This document shows, one piece after another, positions 36,572 to 45,775 of a DNA stretch of 64,000 nucleotides. Each line of letters starts with the position of its first letter. Positions within the stretch are counted from its first letter, which is position 1. The position numbers and the translations under genes are program-made. The stretch is from SAR324 cluster bacterium. Lineage in GTDB: Bacteria > SAR324 > NAC60-12. Under the pieces are notes generated by a model, which saw nothing but the letters and a program-made list of their open reading frames with translations, did not search any database and had not been told where the DNA came from. The DNA is taken from contig JANQJU010000049.1 in NCBI GenBank assembly GCA_028281495.1, forward strand, positions 62,001-126,000. Reading direction: 5' to 3'.

Positions 36572-38143
36572 ATGTCTGATACATTTAGAGCCATAACAAA
36601 AGAGGAGATTATAGCAGAACCATTATCTTCAACTAAAAAACTAAACATGGATAATCCTGTCCTATGGTTTAGTGGCGGTTTCATTGCACTATTTGTCGCC
36701 TTGTTTCTGTATGACAACGAACTCTTATCAACCGTGGTCAACTTTGGGTTCACTTGGTCCGTTAAGATCTTTGGTCCCTACTGGCAGATTTTACTGCTAC
36801 TAACTTTTTTGATCAGTCTGATGCTTGCTGCTGGTCGCACAGGAAGTGTCCGACTGGGGGCGTTGGATCAACCGGAAATGGACAGCTTTCGCTGGATGGC
36901 CATTATTCTATGTACCTTGCTTGCAGGTGGAGGGGTATTTTGGGCTGCCGCAGAGCCGATTGCACATTTTGTCAACCCGCCGCCATTATATGGCGTTCAG
37001 GAAAATCTACAGCAAGCTGCGGTGAATGCACTATCGCAATCTTTTTTACACTGGGGGTTTTTAGCATGGGCGATCCTGGGTAGCTTAACCTCAATCGTGC
37101 TCATGCACTTACATTACGATAAAGGACTGCCACTAAAACCGCGTACGTTGCTTTATCCGATAATCGGTGAACGCGCTCTAACTGGCTTAACAGGGGCCAC
37201 CATTGATGCCTTTTGCATCGTAGCTGTTGCTGCCGGTACGATTGGTCCCATTGGCTTCCTTGGTTTACAGATCAGCTATGCACTCAATGCTTTGTTTGAC
37301 ATTCCCAATGTCTTCCTCACTCAGTTCATAGTTATTCTGTGCGCTGTGGTTATCTACACCATTTCGGCATTGAGTGGGCTTAACCGTGGAATCCAGATCC
37401 TTAGTCGTTACAACGTGATTCTTGCTGTTGGTTTAATGGCGTACATCTTAGTATTTGGACCAACAAGCTTTATTATCGACGGCTACCTTCAGGGGGTTGG
37501 TACCATGTTCGATCAATTGATCCCCATGGCAACTTATCGTGGTGATGGAGGCTGGCTGGGCTGGTGGACCGTTTTTTTCTTTGGCTGGTTCCTCGGCTAT
37601 GGTCCCATGATGGCGATATTTTTGGCGCGTATCTCACGCGGTCGCACGATTCGCCAGCTTGTTGTGGCCGTCAGTATTGCCGCACCGTTGCTGACCAACT
37701 TCTGGTTCACCATCGTGGGGGGGGCAGGGCTTGCGTTTGAAATTGAGAATCAAGGCTCGGTCAGTAAAGCCTTTGAAGGATTTAACTTGCCTGCCGCATT
37801 GCTCGCTATCACTCAGCAGATGCCGTTTTTTCCACTACTGATTTCTATTCTGTTCTTAATTCTAACGACGATCTTCATCATTACTACAGGCGATTCAATG
37901 ACCTACACCATTAGCGTTGTGATGAGTGGTAGTGAAGACCCCAATCCAACTGTTCGTATTTTCTGGGGGGTGATGATGGGGCTAACCGCCCTCATTCTTA
38001 TCACATTAGGTTCAGGCGGCGTTTCGGCGATCCAATCCTTTATTGTCATTACCGCTGTTCCGGTCTCTTTAATCTTGCTTCCCACCCTTTGGAATGCTCC
38101 GCAGATGGCACTCACAATGGCCAAGGAACAAGGTTTACTATAG
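36572..38143 (+). CDS. BCCT-family betaine/carnitine/choline transporter
   Basis: A 523-aa protein with 12 predicted TM segments. BCCT signature motifs: GGGVFWAAAEPIAHF near residue 122 and the signature near 330 (WWTVFFFGWFLGYGPMMAIF, then LARISRGRTIRQL). It imports betaines or related trimethylammonium compounds driven by Na+ or H+. The short C-terminus and short N-terminus (about 25 aa before TM1) suggest no osmotic-sensor extension, favouring a catabolic carrier over osmoprotection. It follows the ALDH/M19-like/DUF3726 genes by 107 bases. Confidence 0.93.
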   Translation: MSDTFRAITKEEIIAEPLSSTKKLNMDNPVLWFSGGFIALFVALFLYDNELLSTVVNFGFTWSVKIFGPYWQILLLLTFLISLMLAAGRTGSVRLGALDQPEMDSFRWMAIILCTLLAGGGVFWAAAEPIAHFVNPPPLYGVQENLQQAAVNALSQSFLHWGFLAWAILGSLTSIVLMHLHYDKGLPLKPRTLLYPIIGERALTGLTGATIDAFCIVAVAAGTIGPIGFLGLQISYALNALFDIPNVFLTQFIVILCAVVIYTISALSGLNRGIQILSRYNVILAVGLMAYILVFGPTSFIIDGYLQGVGTMFDQLIPMATYRGDGGWLGWWTVFFFGWFLGYGPMMAIFLARISRGRTIRQLVVAVSIAAPLLTNFWFTIVGGAGLAFEIENQGSVSKAFEGFNLPAALLAITQQMPFFPLLISILFLILTTIFIITTGDSMTYTISVVMSGSEDPNPTVRIFWGVMMGLTALILITLGSGGVSAIQSFIVITAVPVSLILLPTLWNAPQMALTMAKEQGLL

Positions 38144-38180
38144 CTATGAATCGACTTCAAAGTCCTCAAGGGAGATGCAA

Positions 38181-38960
38181 ATGATCAAGCAACCAAGCAA
38201 GCTATCCCAGCTCTTAGGAATATTTTTAATGATTTGTTCTGGTTGGAGCACCGTCGACGCGAAGGAGTTGAGTATGGTCACTGTAGATTGGGCTCCTTAT
38301 TATGGCAGCGAAATGGAGGGGGGAGGAGTGATCACCGTTTTAGCCCAAGCCGCTTTCCAACTTAAGGGCTATAAGGCGACAGTCACATTCGTTCCCTGGA
38401 AACGGGCGTTGAACAAAGTGCTCTTAGGTGAAAAAGATGTTTTGTTGGGAGCTTATTTCACGAAACAACGGGCCAAAGACTATGCCTTTAGCGACCCTTT
38501 TTATGATGTTGAAGTTGGTTTGGTGGCCCTCCAATCCTTGGGGGTCACTCACTATTCAAAGCTCGAAGAATTGAAGCCTTATACCATTGGAGTGAGTCGA
38601 GGTTGGGCTTATAGTGAAGAATTTGACACGGCCGAGTATCTGAATAAAGAAGATGCAACCAATCAAATTTTTAATATTAGGAAACTCTTTAAAAACCGAA
38701 TCGACCTCATGGCGGTTGCTTTTGGAATTTTTCGTTATGAAGTTTCCAAACTCAAAACATTTACACTCAAGGATGTCGTTTTCATTCAACCTCCTTTGCA
38801 AACCAGCTCCTTGCATCTCATGATGTCTCTCCAAAAACCAGGTCATGAAAAAATTCTCGAAGACTTTAACGAAGGATTGGCCGAAATTCGAGCCAATGGC
38901 ACGTATGATCAAATTTTGGAAAAATTTGGATTTTTGATGGATTTGCAAGCGGAACTATAA
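38181..38960 (+). CDS. Periplasmic solute-binding protein, SBP_bac_3 family
   Basis: A 259-aa secreted protein. The ATG at 38181 has GGGAG six bases upstream; an in-frame ATG at 38175 touches the SD. Signal peptide (LLGIFLMICSGWSTVDA-KE), then DWAPYYGSEMEGGGVI, FVPWKRALNKVLLGEKDVLLGA, QRAKDYAFSDPFYD, and C-terminal ILEDFNEGLAEIRANGTYDQ. It lies 37 bases after the BCCT gene and may be the last gene of that operon. There are no ABC genes. The 3' end of a sister copy remains at 30189. Confidence 0.88.
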   Translation: MIKQPSKLSQLLGIFLMICSGWSTVDAKELSMVTVDWAPYYGSEMEGGGVITVLAQAAFQLKGYKATVTFVPWKRALNKVLLGEKDVLLGAYFTKQRAKDYAFSDPFYDVEVGLVALQSLGVTHYSKLEELKPYTIGVSRGWAYSEEFDTAEYLNKEDATNQIFNIRKLFKNRIDLMAVAFGIFRYEVSKLKTFTLKDVVFIQPPLQTSSLHLMMSLQKPGHEKILEDFNEGLAEIRANGTYDQILEKFGFLMDLQAEL

Positions 38961-38962
38961 GC

Positions 38963-38993
38963 GGGGTTTAATCTAATCTTATGATTAGTCCCC
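38963..38993. terminator. Possible shared bidirectional terminator hairpin
   Basis: GGGGTTTAATC (38963-38973) pairs with GATTAGTCCCC (38983-38993) with one mismatch and one wobble. It sits between the convergent stops of the binding-protein gene and the CHAT gene. There is no U-run. Confidence 0.35.
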
Positions 38994-41900
38994 ATGCACA
39001 TCGTTTTGATTTTCTCGCTTACGCATGATGCGCCAAGCCCGTTTCGAGGGAATGGCGCACAACATAGGGAAGGCGAAATTGCAGGGGGAAGCTTTATGAT
39101 GGTGTTCAACTGCTTTTTCAGTCGCATGGGCATAGGCGGCTTCCGATGCAATTTCGAAAGCCTCGCTCAAATAGGTTTTTCCAGTGGAGAGTTCCTTCAG
39201 CAAGGTTTGAAAGAAAATTGCAGGAGCAATGCTTTCGTTGTGAATGCCCTTTCCTTGAGGATCAGCAAGTGGCGTTTCGATGAGCGATAAAACGGACAAA
39301 TCGTTTCCTGATTTATTGAGTTCCTCGACGGTTCCGCTAAGCGATTCCACTCCCAATGCTCCAATGAAACCCAAAGTACATGCAGAAGTGATCATCGACT
39401 GTCCCTTCAAAAGATCGGACAGTTGATATTTATCCGATTGGTGGAGTGCGGTCGGACCGACGAGTGGCTCGATACGACCTTCATATTGGTTTAAGGCCAA
39501 CTTGCCGTGAGATATGAACATACAAGGACGGTTTTTAAGAAACCGGAGGTTTTGTAACTCTTGCAATGTGAGTTTAAACAAATAGGAAAGTTTCCAACGC
39601 TCAAGGCGGTTTTCCAACCTTATATTGAAAGGTCCTGTTCCTTGGTGTTCGCTGAGTTGGTGCTGCAAGTGAGCGAGATAACGCTTTTTCCAACCGATCC
39701 AATCTGCTTTCAAAGCAACCACCCCGTTTTGTATAAGCTCTAACCATCTCGCCAAATAGTCCGTTTCGATTTCTTTGATAGAAAATACATTTGTCGAGGA
39801 ACTCTCTGTGGAGTGAAGTCTTGCTAACCACGTTTTTAAAATTTCACCGAAAGGCTCCATTTCTGACCAATTTAAAGGAGTCACGCTTTCAGAAACATAA
39901 TCTGCCCATCGGTGTTCTACCCCCAAACAGAGTCCGAGTTTTGGATGTTGAGTAAAGCTCTTTAATCTTTCCACAAACCCTTCGTCTGGGAGAGGGTGGA
40001 GAGAATTACTTTTCAGAAAAACATTCAATTGGGTTATAGGAGTCTGACGTTTGTTTATTTCGACTCCTTTTTTTTCGACTCCTTTTTTTTCGGGATATAA
40101 TTTTTTTGCGAGAATATGCCATGCAGAAAGGAGGTTGGGGGAGCCGGAAAAGGTTTCCCAAAAATTTTTTTCGCGTTTTAGGGCATGTTGAAGTTGCGAA
40201 GACGTCATATCCTGATGCTTATCCAGGATTCGTCCCACAAATGCGGGTGACAAGTAACTGAAGACAACAGGCTTAGAAAAGGGTTTGGTTTCAACAATCC
40301 TCTCCAAGTGTCGTAGAGAAAGAGCGTGATACCAGCGATCAGTTTTTTGCAGTTCCCATATTTTGGGATCGTCTTCCGGGGAAAAAAATAGGCGGATGAG
40401 ACGGTTCATTTGGTTCCAAGGAATGCCACGGGCCAAACGATTGGTCACAACGATGACGATTTTGTCGGGATCTGCGACGAGTTGGTTGTCTGTAAGAGGC
40501 TTTAAGATCTGCTCAAATAGTTGTTTGCATGCTTGATAATCTGGTTCCGTGTGCAAACGCTTTCCGAAGAAAGACCGTTTGTCCATTTTCAAGGTGTCGG
40601 GTGAATATCGCAACCAACGGTCCGCCGCTTGTTGAAATGCAATTAAACCATCGGATCCAGGCGCTTTATATTCCATTTGTTGACCTCGTATCACCAACCA
40701 GCCTGCTTTCCCCGGAAGCCAATACAAAATACGAGTGCTGTCTGGCAGCCGATGGAACAAGCGCTTACGAGCAAATTTTTTCCAAAACGGGCTGATTGGG
40801 CGGTCTGAATCGGACTCGTCCAAGGCGTGCCGTAGCCACTCTGATAAATCGAGGATTTCCCACAATTTTTTTTGCAATTGTTCGATATCTTCAAGGTTAT
40901 GACTTTCGTCCAGTTCAAAAACAATCCAACCGCTGATCAACTCCTCAAGCCCCTCAAACTCCCAGTATTTTTGCAGCCGAGACGTGTTTTCACTTTGCGC
41001 TCTCCGGATGATTCCACTGATATGAGGGGTGAAATGCTGGAAAAACACTTCTCGTTGAGATGGGCTTCCGCTGGCCTGCAATGTCCGAAATATCAATAGG
41101 GCATACTTCAATGCTGTTTCCAAACTCTCGGTTTTGGAGAAAAGCGAAATTTGATTTAAAAAGTCTGTATCGGTTTTCAGTCGGTTTGTGGCTGCAATGC
41201 CTTCTTGGATGAATTCTGAGGACAGATCCTCACCCAGTTCCGATAGCTTTTCTTGGTTGTGGATCAGGACCAAAGCCTCATCGACATAATAAGCGTGACG
41301 CCAAAAAACTTGAGGGTGTGCAAACAACAACTTCCGAGCTGCCGTTAAAAGGCGCTTTTTCCAAGGATGAGTTGCGAACCCGGCACTGGGTTCCACTTGT
41401 TTATCTATATCTAGGATTTGTTGAATCAATGAATGGTAAGAGAGAATAAGACTGTCTTCCTCCAATGGAATCGAGTTCCCTAACAAAGCCATAAAGATGG
41501 CGAGTCTCCCTTCTATAGGTAGTTCCGATCTAGATTGAAGGTCTACGATAATTTTGCCCCGCAAAGCTCGATTTGCAATACATTGATCCGCTAAAAAGCA
41601 AATCCATTCGAACAAGTTCTCCCAATCTTGATGTCGTATTTCTAAGAGTTCGTTGGGTTGAATTGCAGTCTTAAATTCTTCAAACTCCTTGGAATTAGGG
41701 ACTTTACACTCTGTATATCTTTGGTCGATATCCTCTTCCAATTGAAACAATTTTTCGACCGAATGGAAATCGGGTTGTATTGATCGGCCATTGACAAAAT
41801 CTATAGCATCAAGTTGTTGCTCTAAATCTATGAGGTCGTCGTTGGAAAGATTTTTTACCTCTCTTAAGGTTGTGACTTTTTGTTGAAGAAAATGAAGCTT

Positions 41901-44240
41901 TTCTTTCCCCAAATTACGGACTTCTTCATGAAAATAAAGATTTTCATAATCCCGATAATCTTCGATCATTGCTACTAAGTTGACAAAATTCAGATACACT
42001 TTTTCAGCGGGAATAGATGTGTTTAATGGAGGGATGCAAGGTAAATAATTGGGGGATTTTTCATTAAAAAACTTCCACATAGCAGAAAAGTCCCTTGAAT
42101 AAATTCTAGTAAAAGGTTCGGGGTTAATCTCAGTATTGGAAGGAATTGAAATCCGTTTTCCACAGGAACTTATATAAGTAGCATTCCCTATCTTAGGAGC
42201 ATTAAAAATCTTCTCTCTTGAGCTTGTTTCTGAAAAAAAGCTTTTTAGAAGCTCATCAATTTGGTCTCTATTATCCAAATCAACCATATCGGCAAAATCA
42301 CATTCACTCGAATTTGCCATGATACGAGCCTTATGATTGTTAAGAGATAAGTTAGAGGACAATGTCGCGATGGCTTCGCGAAGATAGAGGCCATGTTCTT
42401 TGTTTAAATAAAGAAAATTCTGTTTGAGTTCTGCTGAACTCTCTTCTATGGAAATGCCGTGAAGCAAGTTCGCTTGGCAGAAGTTTTTTTCTAGATTTGC
42501 CCAACTAGATATAACAATAACTCCAGCTTCTTGATTTCTATGGCAAACATTTTGATTCAGTTGAATTGGTTTGTCACGACCGCTTTCGTAAGCGACAGAA
42601 ATACCATGCTTTGAATTGGCCTGGCAGTCGTTTCCTCTTAAATCCGCCCAACTATTCTGGATGGTTATCCCAACTTCAAAATTGTCACTACATTTATTTT
42701 GAAGAATCTGTATCGGACGTTTCAGTCCACTTTGTTTTTCTACTGAAATTCCATGTAATTCGTTCATATAGCAGTGATTCCCTACTAAATCCGCCCAGCT
42801 CTCATGTATCGCTATTCCAGCACTCTTGTTTTTTAGGCTTAGATTTTTACGTAATTGTATGGGCCAACCTTGACCGCTACTAAAACAGATTGAAACACCA
42901 TGAAGTGAGTTGGCTTGGCAATGATTTTTGACTAACTCTGCCCAGCTTGTATGAACAGCAATCCCAGCTTCCTGATTTCCGTGACAGGCGTTTTCATATA
43001 ACGCTATCGGCTGTTCTCGGCCGCTTTCATGCATGATGGCAATCCCGTGAAGTCCGTTCACGTGGCTGTGGTTGTTATGCAATGCCGCCCAGCTCGAATG
43101 CACCGCTATGCCCGCTGCACTATTCCCGTAGCAGCGATTGTCATTCACTTGTACCGGTTTATCATTGCCACTTTTATTGTCTATCTCGACCCCATGGGAC
43201 GAATTGGCATGACAGTCATTCTGCTGCAAAACGGCCCAACTTGAGTTAACCCCAATTCCTGTAAACCCGTTCCCATGACAAGAATTTCTCTTCATCTGTA
43301 TCGGTTGGTTCTGACCGCTTTCTTTTCCAACAAAAATTCCATATTTCAAATTATCTTGGCAGTGATTTTCATTTAGTATGGCCCAACTATCGAAGATTGT
43401 AATTCCCGTATCTGAGTTTTTATAACATACGTTCTTGTTTAGCTGTATGGGCAAATAGTTGCCACTTTTTTGATCAATATCGATACCAAAAAGCGAGTTT
43501 GAATGACAAATATTGCCCTCTAAAAAAGCCCAGCTTGAACGGATTAAAATTCCAGCTTCATGATTGCTAAAGCATAAATTGTTCATCAGCCTTGTAGGGT
43601 GTTTTCCATATCCACACTTCTCTAAAAAAATGCCACAGTTTCCACAATGACTCACAACGTTATGTTCGATCATACCGGTTACATGTTTAAGGTAAATACC
43701 AATGGTTTTTGCCTGAATTTTACAATTGTGAATATGAATACTCCCGGTCGGAATTCCCAAGTTCGAAAAAGGGATTTGCCCCTGATTCAGGTTTCCACAA
43801 CCAATTCCCAAAGATTGCAAACTCGTCTTTGTATAGGAAATAGCACGACTATCGTTTAGAGAAAGAGAGATGGATCGAGGTTTCTTGGCTTTAGAATGGA
43901 AGGTTACAGCGAATTGCTTAATAGAATTTTCGATTCTATACCCCACAATGCAAGCACCATTTGGATTGATCAAATGCAAGCCCTCAATCATTGCGGGTAC
44001 CTGTATCACGAAGAGACTTGGAGAAGACAAGTTTGTGTCACTTTTTAAAGAAATTATGGGCTTAGAAAATGCATCGAGCGCTCTTAAGGCAATGGTTTTT
44101 TTAATAAAAATAGGAGAATCTAGGTTATAGGTTCCTGAAGGAATGTAGAACACTTGACCGTCTATGGCTTTTGAAACCTCTTCTTTTAAATCATTCGCGG
44201 ATCCTGCCTCAATGATGATAGGGTTCTGCTTATTTTCCAT
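38985..44240 (-). CDS. Giant beta-helix/CHAT protease
   Basis: A 1751-aa protein without a signal peptide. Residues ~20-660 form a right-handed parallel beta-helix (NosD/CASH-like): an opening pectate-lyase-like cap (GQVFYIPSGTYNLDSPIFI), single rungs, then eight exact 49-residue repeats at 236-627 with core SWA-L--N-C-AN--HGI. Residues ~700-1500 are mostly helical and not recognised. The C-terminus is a CHAT (caspase-like) domain: catalytic His1578 in CMFISHGKLALN and Cys1621 in MITSACTLGFIG, 43 residues apart as in the family. It is the last gene of an operon with the TPR protein (31 bases upstream) and the 827-aa protein. The helix could recognise a target that switches on the protease; I infer that from other TPR/CHAT systems. 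Confidence 0.85.
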   Translation of the reverse strand: MENKQNPIIIEAGSANDLKEEVSKAIDGQVFYIPSGTYNLDSPIFIKKTIALRALDAFSKPIISLKSDTNLSSPSLFVIQVPAMIEGLHLINPNGACIVGYRIENSIKQFAVTFHSKAKKPRSISLSLNDSRAISYTKTSLQSLGIGCGNLNQGQIPFSNLGIPTGSIHIHNCKIQAKTIGIYLKHVTGMIEHNVVSHCGNCGIFLEKCGYGKHPTRLMNNLCFSNHEAGILIRSSWAFLEGNICHSNSLFGIDIDQKSGNYLPIQLNKNVCYKNSDTGITIFDSWAILNENHCQDNLKYGIFVGKESGQNQPIQMKRNSCHGNGFTGIGVNSSWAVLQQNDCHANSSHGVEIDNKSGNDKPVQVNDNRCYGNSAAGIAVHSSWAALHNNHSHVNGLHGIAIMHESGREQPIALYENACHGNQEAGIAVHTSWAELVKNHCQANSLHGVSICFSSGQGWPIQLRKNLSLKNKSAGIAIHESWADLVGNHCYMNELHGISVEKQSGLKRPIQILQNKCSDNFEVGITIQNSWADLRGNDCQANSKHGISVAYESGRDKPIQLNQNVCHRNQEAGVIVISSWANLEKNFCQANLLHGISIEESSAELKQNFLYLNKEHGLYLREAIATLSSNLSLNNHKARIMANSSECDFADMVDLDNRDQIDELLKSFFSETSSREKIFNAPKIGNATYISSCGKRISIPSNTEINPEPFTRIYSRDFSAMWKFFNEKSPNYLPCIPPLNTSIPAEKVYLNFVNLVAMIEDYRDYENLYFHEEVRNLGKEKLHFLQQKVTTLREVKNLSNDDLIDLEQQLDAIDFVNGRSIQPDFHSVEKLFQLEEDIDQRYTECKVPNSKEFEEFKTAIQPNELLEIRHQDWENLFEWICFLADQCIANRALRGKIIVDLQSRSELPIEGRLAIFMALLGNSIPLEEDSLILSYHSLIQQILDIDKQVEPSAGFATHPWKKRLLTAARKLLFAHPQVFWRHAYYVDEALVLIHNQEKLSELGEDLSSEFIQEGIAATNRLKTDTDFLNQISLFSKTESLETALKYALLIFRTLQASGSPSQREVFFQHFTPHISGIIRRAQSENTSRLQKYWEFEGLEELISGWIVFELDESHNLEDIEQLQKKLWEILDLSEWLRHALDESDSDRPISPFWKKFARKRLFHRLPDSTRILYWLPGKAGWLVIRGQQMEYKAPGSDGLIAFQQAADRWLRYSPDTLKMDKRSFFGKRLHTEPDYQACKQLFEQILKPLTDNQLVADPDKIVIVVTNRLARGIPWNQMNRLIRLFFSPEDDPKIWELQKTDRWYHALSLRHLERIVETKPFSKPVVFSYLSPAFVGRILDKHQDMTSSQLQHALKREKNFWETFSGSPNLLSAWHILAKKLYPEKKGVEKKGVEINKRQTPITQLNVFLKSNSLHPLPDEGFVERLKSFTQHPKLGLCLGVEHRWADYVSESVTPLNWSEMEPFGEILKTWLARLHSTESSSTNVFSIKEIETDYLARWLELIQNGVVALKADWIGWKKRYLAHLQHQLSEHQGTGPFNIRLENRLERWKLSYLFKLTLQELQNLRFLKNRPCMFISHGKLALNQYEGRIEPLVGPTALHQSDKYQLSDLLKGQSMITSACTLGFIGALGVESLSGTVEELNKSGNDLSVLSLIETPLADPQGKGIHNESIAPAIFFQTLLKELSTGKTYLSEAFEIASEAAYAHATEKAVEHHHKASPCNFAFPMLCAIPSKRAWRIMRKRENQNDVHGD
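40061..40090. repeat. 15-base tandem repeat with T8 runs inside the CHAT gene
   Basis: CGACTCCTTTTTTTT is repeated twice without a gap, giving KKGVEKKGVE in the linker before the CHAT domain. The homopolymers could slip and cut off the protease. Confidence 0.8.
42360..43535 (-). repeat. Eight 147-base repeats encoding 49-residue beta-helix units
   Basis: The Ser codon of each SWA motif recurs at an interval of exactly 147 bases (first at 43535, last at 42506). The units are diverged at DNA level, with the last one degenerate. Each unit comprises two beta-helix rungs. Confidence 0.88.
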
Positions 44241-44271
44241 ATCTGCCTCCGATAAAGTATCTGCAAGAAAT

Positions 44272-45771
44272 TCATTTCCTTGAACGCTTCTTTTTCGAAT
44301 TATGACGCTTGGGTTTTGCTTGACTTCCTTTTGGGCGTTGCTGTGGCCGAGATGAGCGAAATCGGGTGCGCAAATTGGCCAGCTCTATTTGATATCTTGC
44401 TTTCCTACCAGGGTCTTCTTGAATTAATTTTTCATAAAGCTCAATTGCATTTTGAAACTGTTCTAGCTGTTGGTGTGAGTTGGCTACATTGAGTTCAACA
44501 TCAAAGTAAAAAGGAAGTTTACTGTAGTTTGGGGAGAGGATAGCCAATGCCTTTTTAAACAAACCTAAGGCCTTCTCATACTCCTGGTCTGCAAATAGTT
44601 CGAGACCCGCTTGATTCAGGTCTATTGCAATCCCATGTTTCATTCGAATTTGAAGTAGATCCCATTCAAACTGAACGGTATGGGGTTGGGTCTTGCCTTG
44701 AGTAAGGAGCTTTTCGTAGAGAGGTTTCGCTTCCAAATATTGCCCAGATGCTTGGAAAGCATTGGCCAAGTTTAACAGAATATCAAAATACATCGGATGA
44801 GATTCTGGCTCGGAAAAGGAAATAGATTCGAGGGCATCTTGAAAACAAAATTGTGAAGCCAAGTATTGTGATTTCTGAAACAATTCAAAGCCGATTTCGT
44901 TCAGTTCGAGTGCTTTTCCTAAGCTTTTTCGTCTATTCAATTTTTCTATTTCTGCCTGACATTGCAAGCGTCGGTTAGAATCTTGAGAAACGATTTCTTC
45001 ATAAAGAAACAAAGCCTCCTTATATTTTCCTTTCAATTGGAAAGTATTAGCAAGATTGAAACAAATGTCATAATAAAGTGGGTTGTTATTGGTTTCAGAT
45101 GAAAAGTGATCCATAGCCTGTTGGAAAGATTTTTCTGCTAAGTCGTATTTTTTAGCATTGAATAACTCTTGACCCGCTTTATTGAGACGAAAAGCCTTAG
45201 GGAAATCTTGCATGATATGCACATATTTCAAACCGAGCTGATATCGATTTTTTCGATTGATATCGATTTCCATTAAACTTTGATAACTCTTTTCGGCATC
45301 TTCTAATTTCCATTGTGTACTTTGGCAGTTCGCTAGATTGAATTGGACATCATAATAGATGCGATGGTTTTTATACTCTTCTGGCCAGTCCGTTAGTGCG
45401 TGGTGAAACATTTGGTAGGCAGCGTTTAATTTACTGTTGAGAAAATAGCCGACCCCTTTTTTATTCATATCTAATACAGGGTTAGCCACCTTTCTTAGCG
45501 GAACATTGTCTAATTCACTTTGGTATCTTTCCTCGTTGGATGGATCCCTTTCTATCAGATGTTTATAAAGATCTTGTGCCTTGTCATACTGACCCAAAAT
45601 TTGAAGCGAGTTGGCTAAATTCAATTGAATGTCAAGATATTGCCTGCTGGGTAGTTTCTCTTGATCTGCAATCAGTAATGCTTCCTCAAAGATTTGACAT
45701 GCCTGCTCGAAACGATTGAGCTGGTACAGTTCGACTCCGAGCTGATTGAGTAAAATAGCTTCGTTTTTCAT
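44272..45771 (-). CDS. TPR protein with basic C-terminal tail, CHAT operon
   Basis: A 499-aa cytoplasmic protein with five ~95-residue modules. Each has a helical pair such as LNQLGVELYQLNRFEQACQI and a second such as QLNLANSLQILGQYDKAQDL, ending in a YQ-E--- segment; these are TPR repeats. The last ~40 residues are Arg/Lys-rich (SRPQQRPKGSQAKPKRHNSK), apt for nucleic-acid or membrane contact. Four bases from the upstream 827-aa gene and 31 bases before the CHAT gene. TPR proteins regulate several CHAT proteases (e.g. TPR-CHAT in Csx29); a sensor or scaffold role is inferred. Confidence 0.88.
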   Translation of the reverse strand: MKNEAILLNQLGVELYQLNRFEQACQIFEEALLIADQEKLPSRQYLDIQLNLANSLQILGQYDKAQDLYKHLIERDPSNEERYQSELDNVPLRKVANPVLDMNKKGVGYFLNSKLNAAYQMFHHALTDWPEEYKNHRIYYDVQFNLANCQSTQWKLEDAEKSYQSLMEIDINRKNRYQLGLKYVHIMQDFPKAFRLNKAGQELFNAKKYDLAEKSFQQAMDHFSSETNNNPLYYDICFNLANTFQLKGKYKEALFLYEEIVSQDSNRRLQCQAEIEKLNRRKSLGKALELNEIGFELFQKSQYLASQFCFQDALESISFSEPESHPMYFDILLNLANAFQASGQYLEAKPLYEKLLTQGKTQPHTVQFEWDLLQIRMKHGIAIDLNQAGLELFADQEYEKALGLFKKALAILSPNYSKLPFYFDVELNVANSHQQLEQFQNAIELYEKLIQEDPGRKARYQIELANLRTRFRSSRPQQRPKGSQAKPKRHNSKKKRSRK

Positions 45772-45775
45772 ATGC

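Noticed and set aside
42360..43535. Regular 147-base periodicity as a possible CRISPR or tandem DNA array
   Set aside because: Units are coding, in frame and diverged, with no conserved repeat separated by unique spacers.
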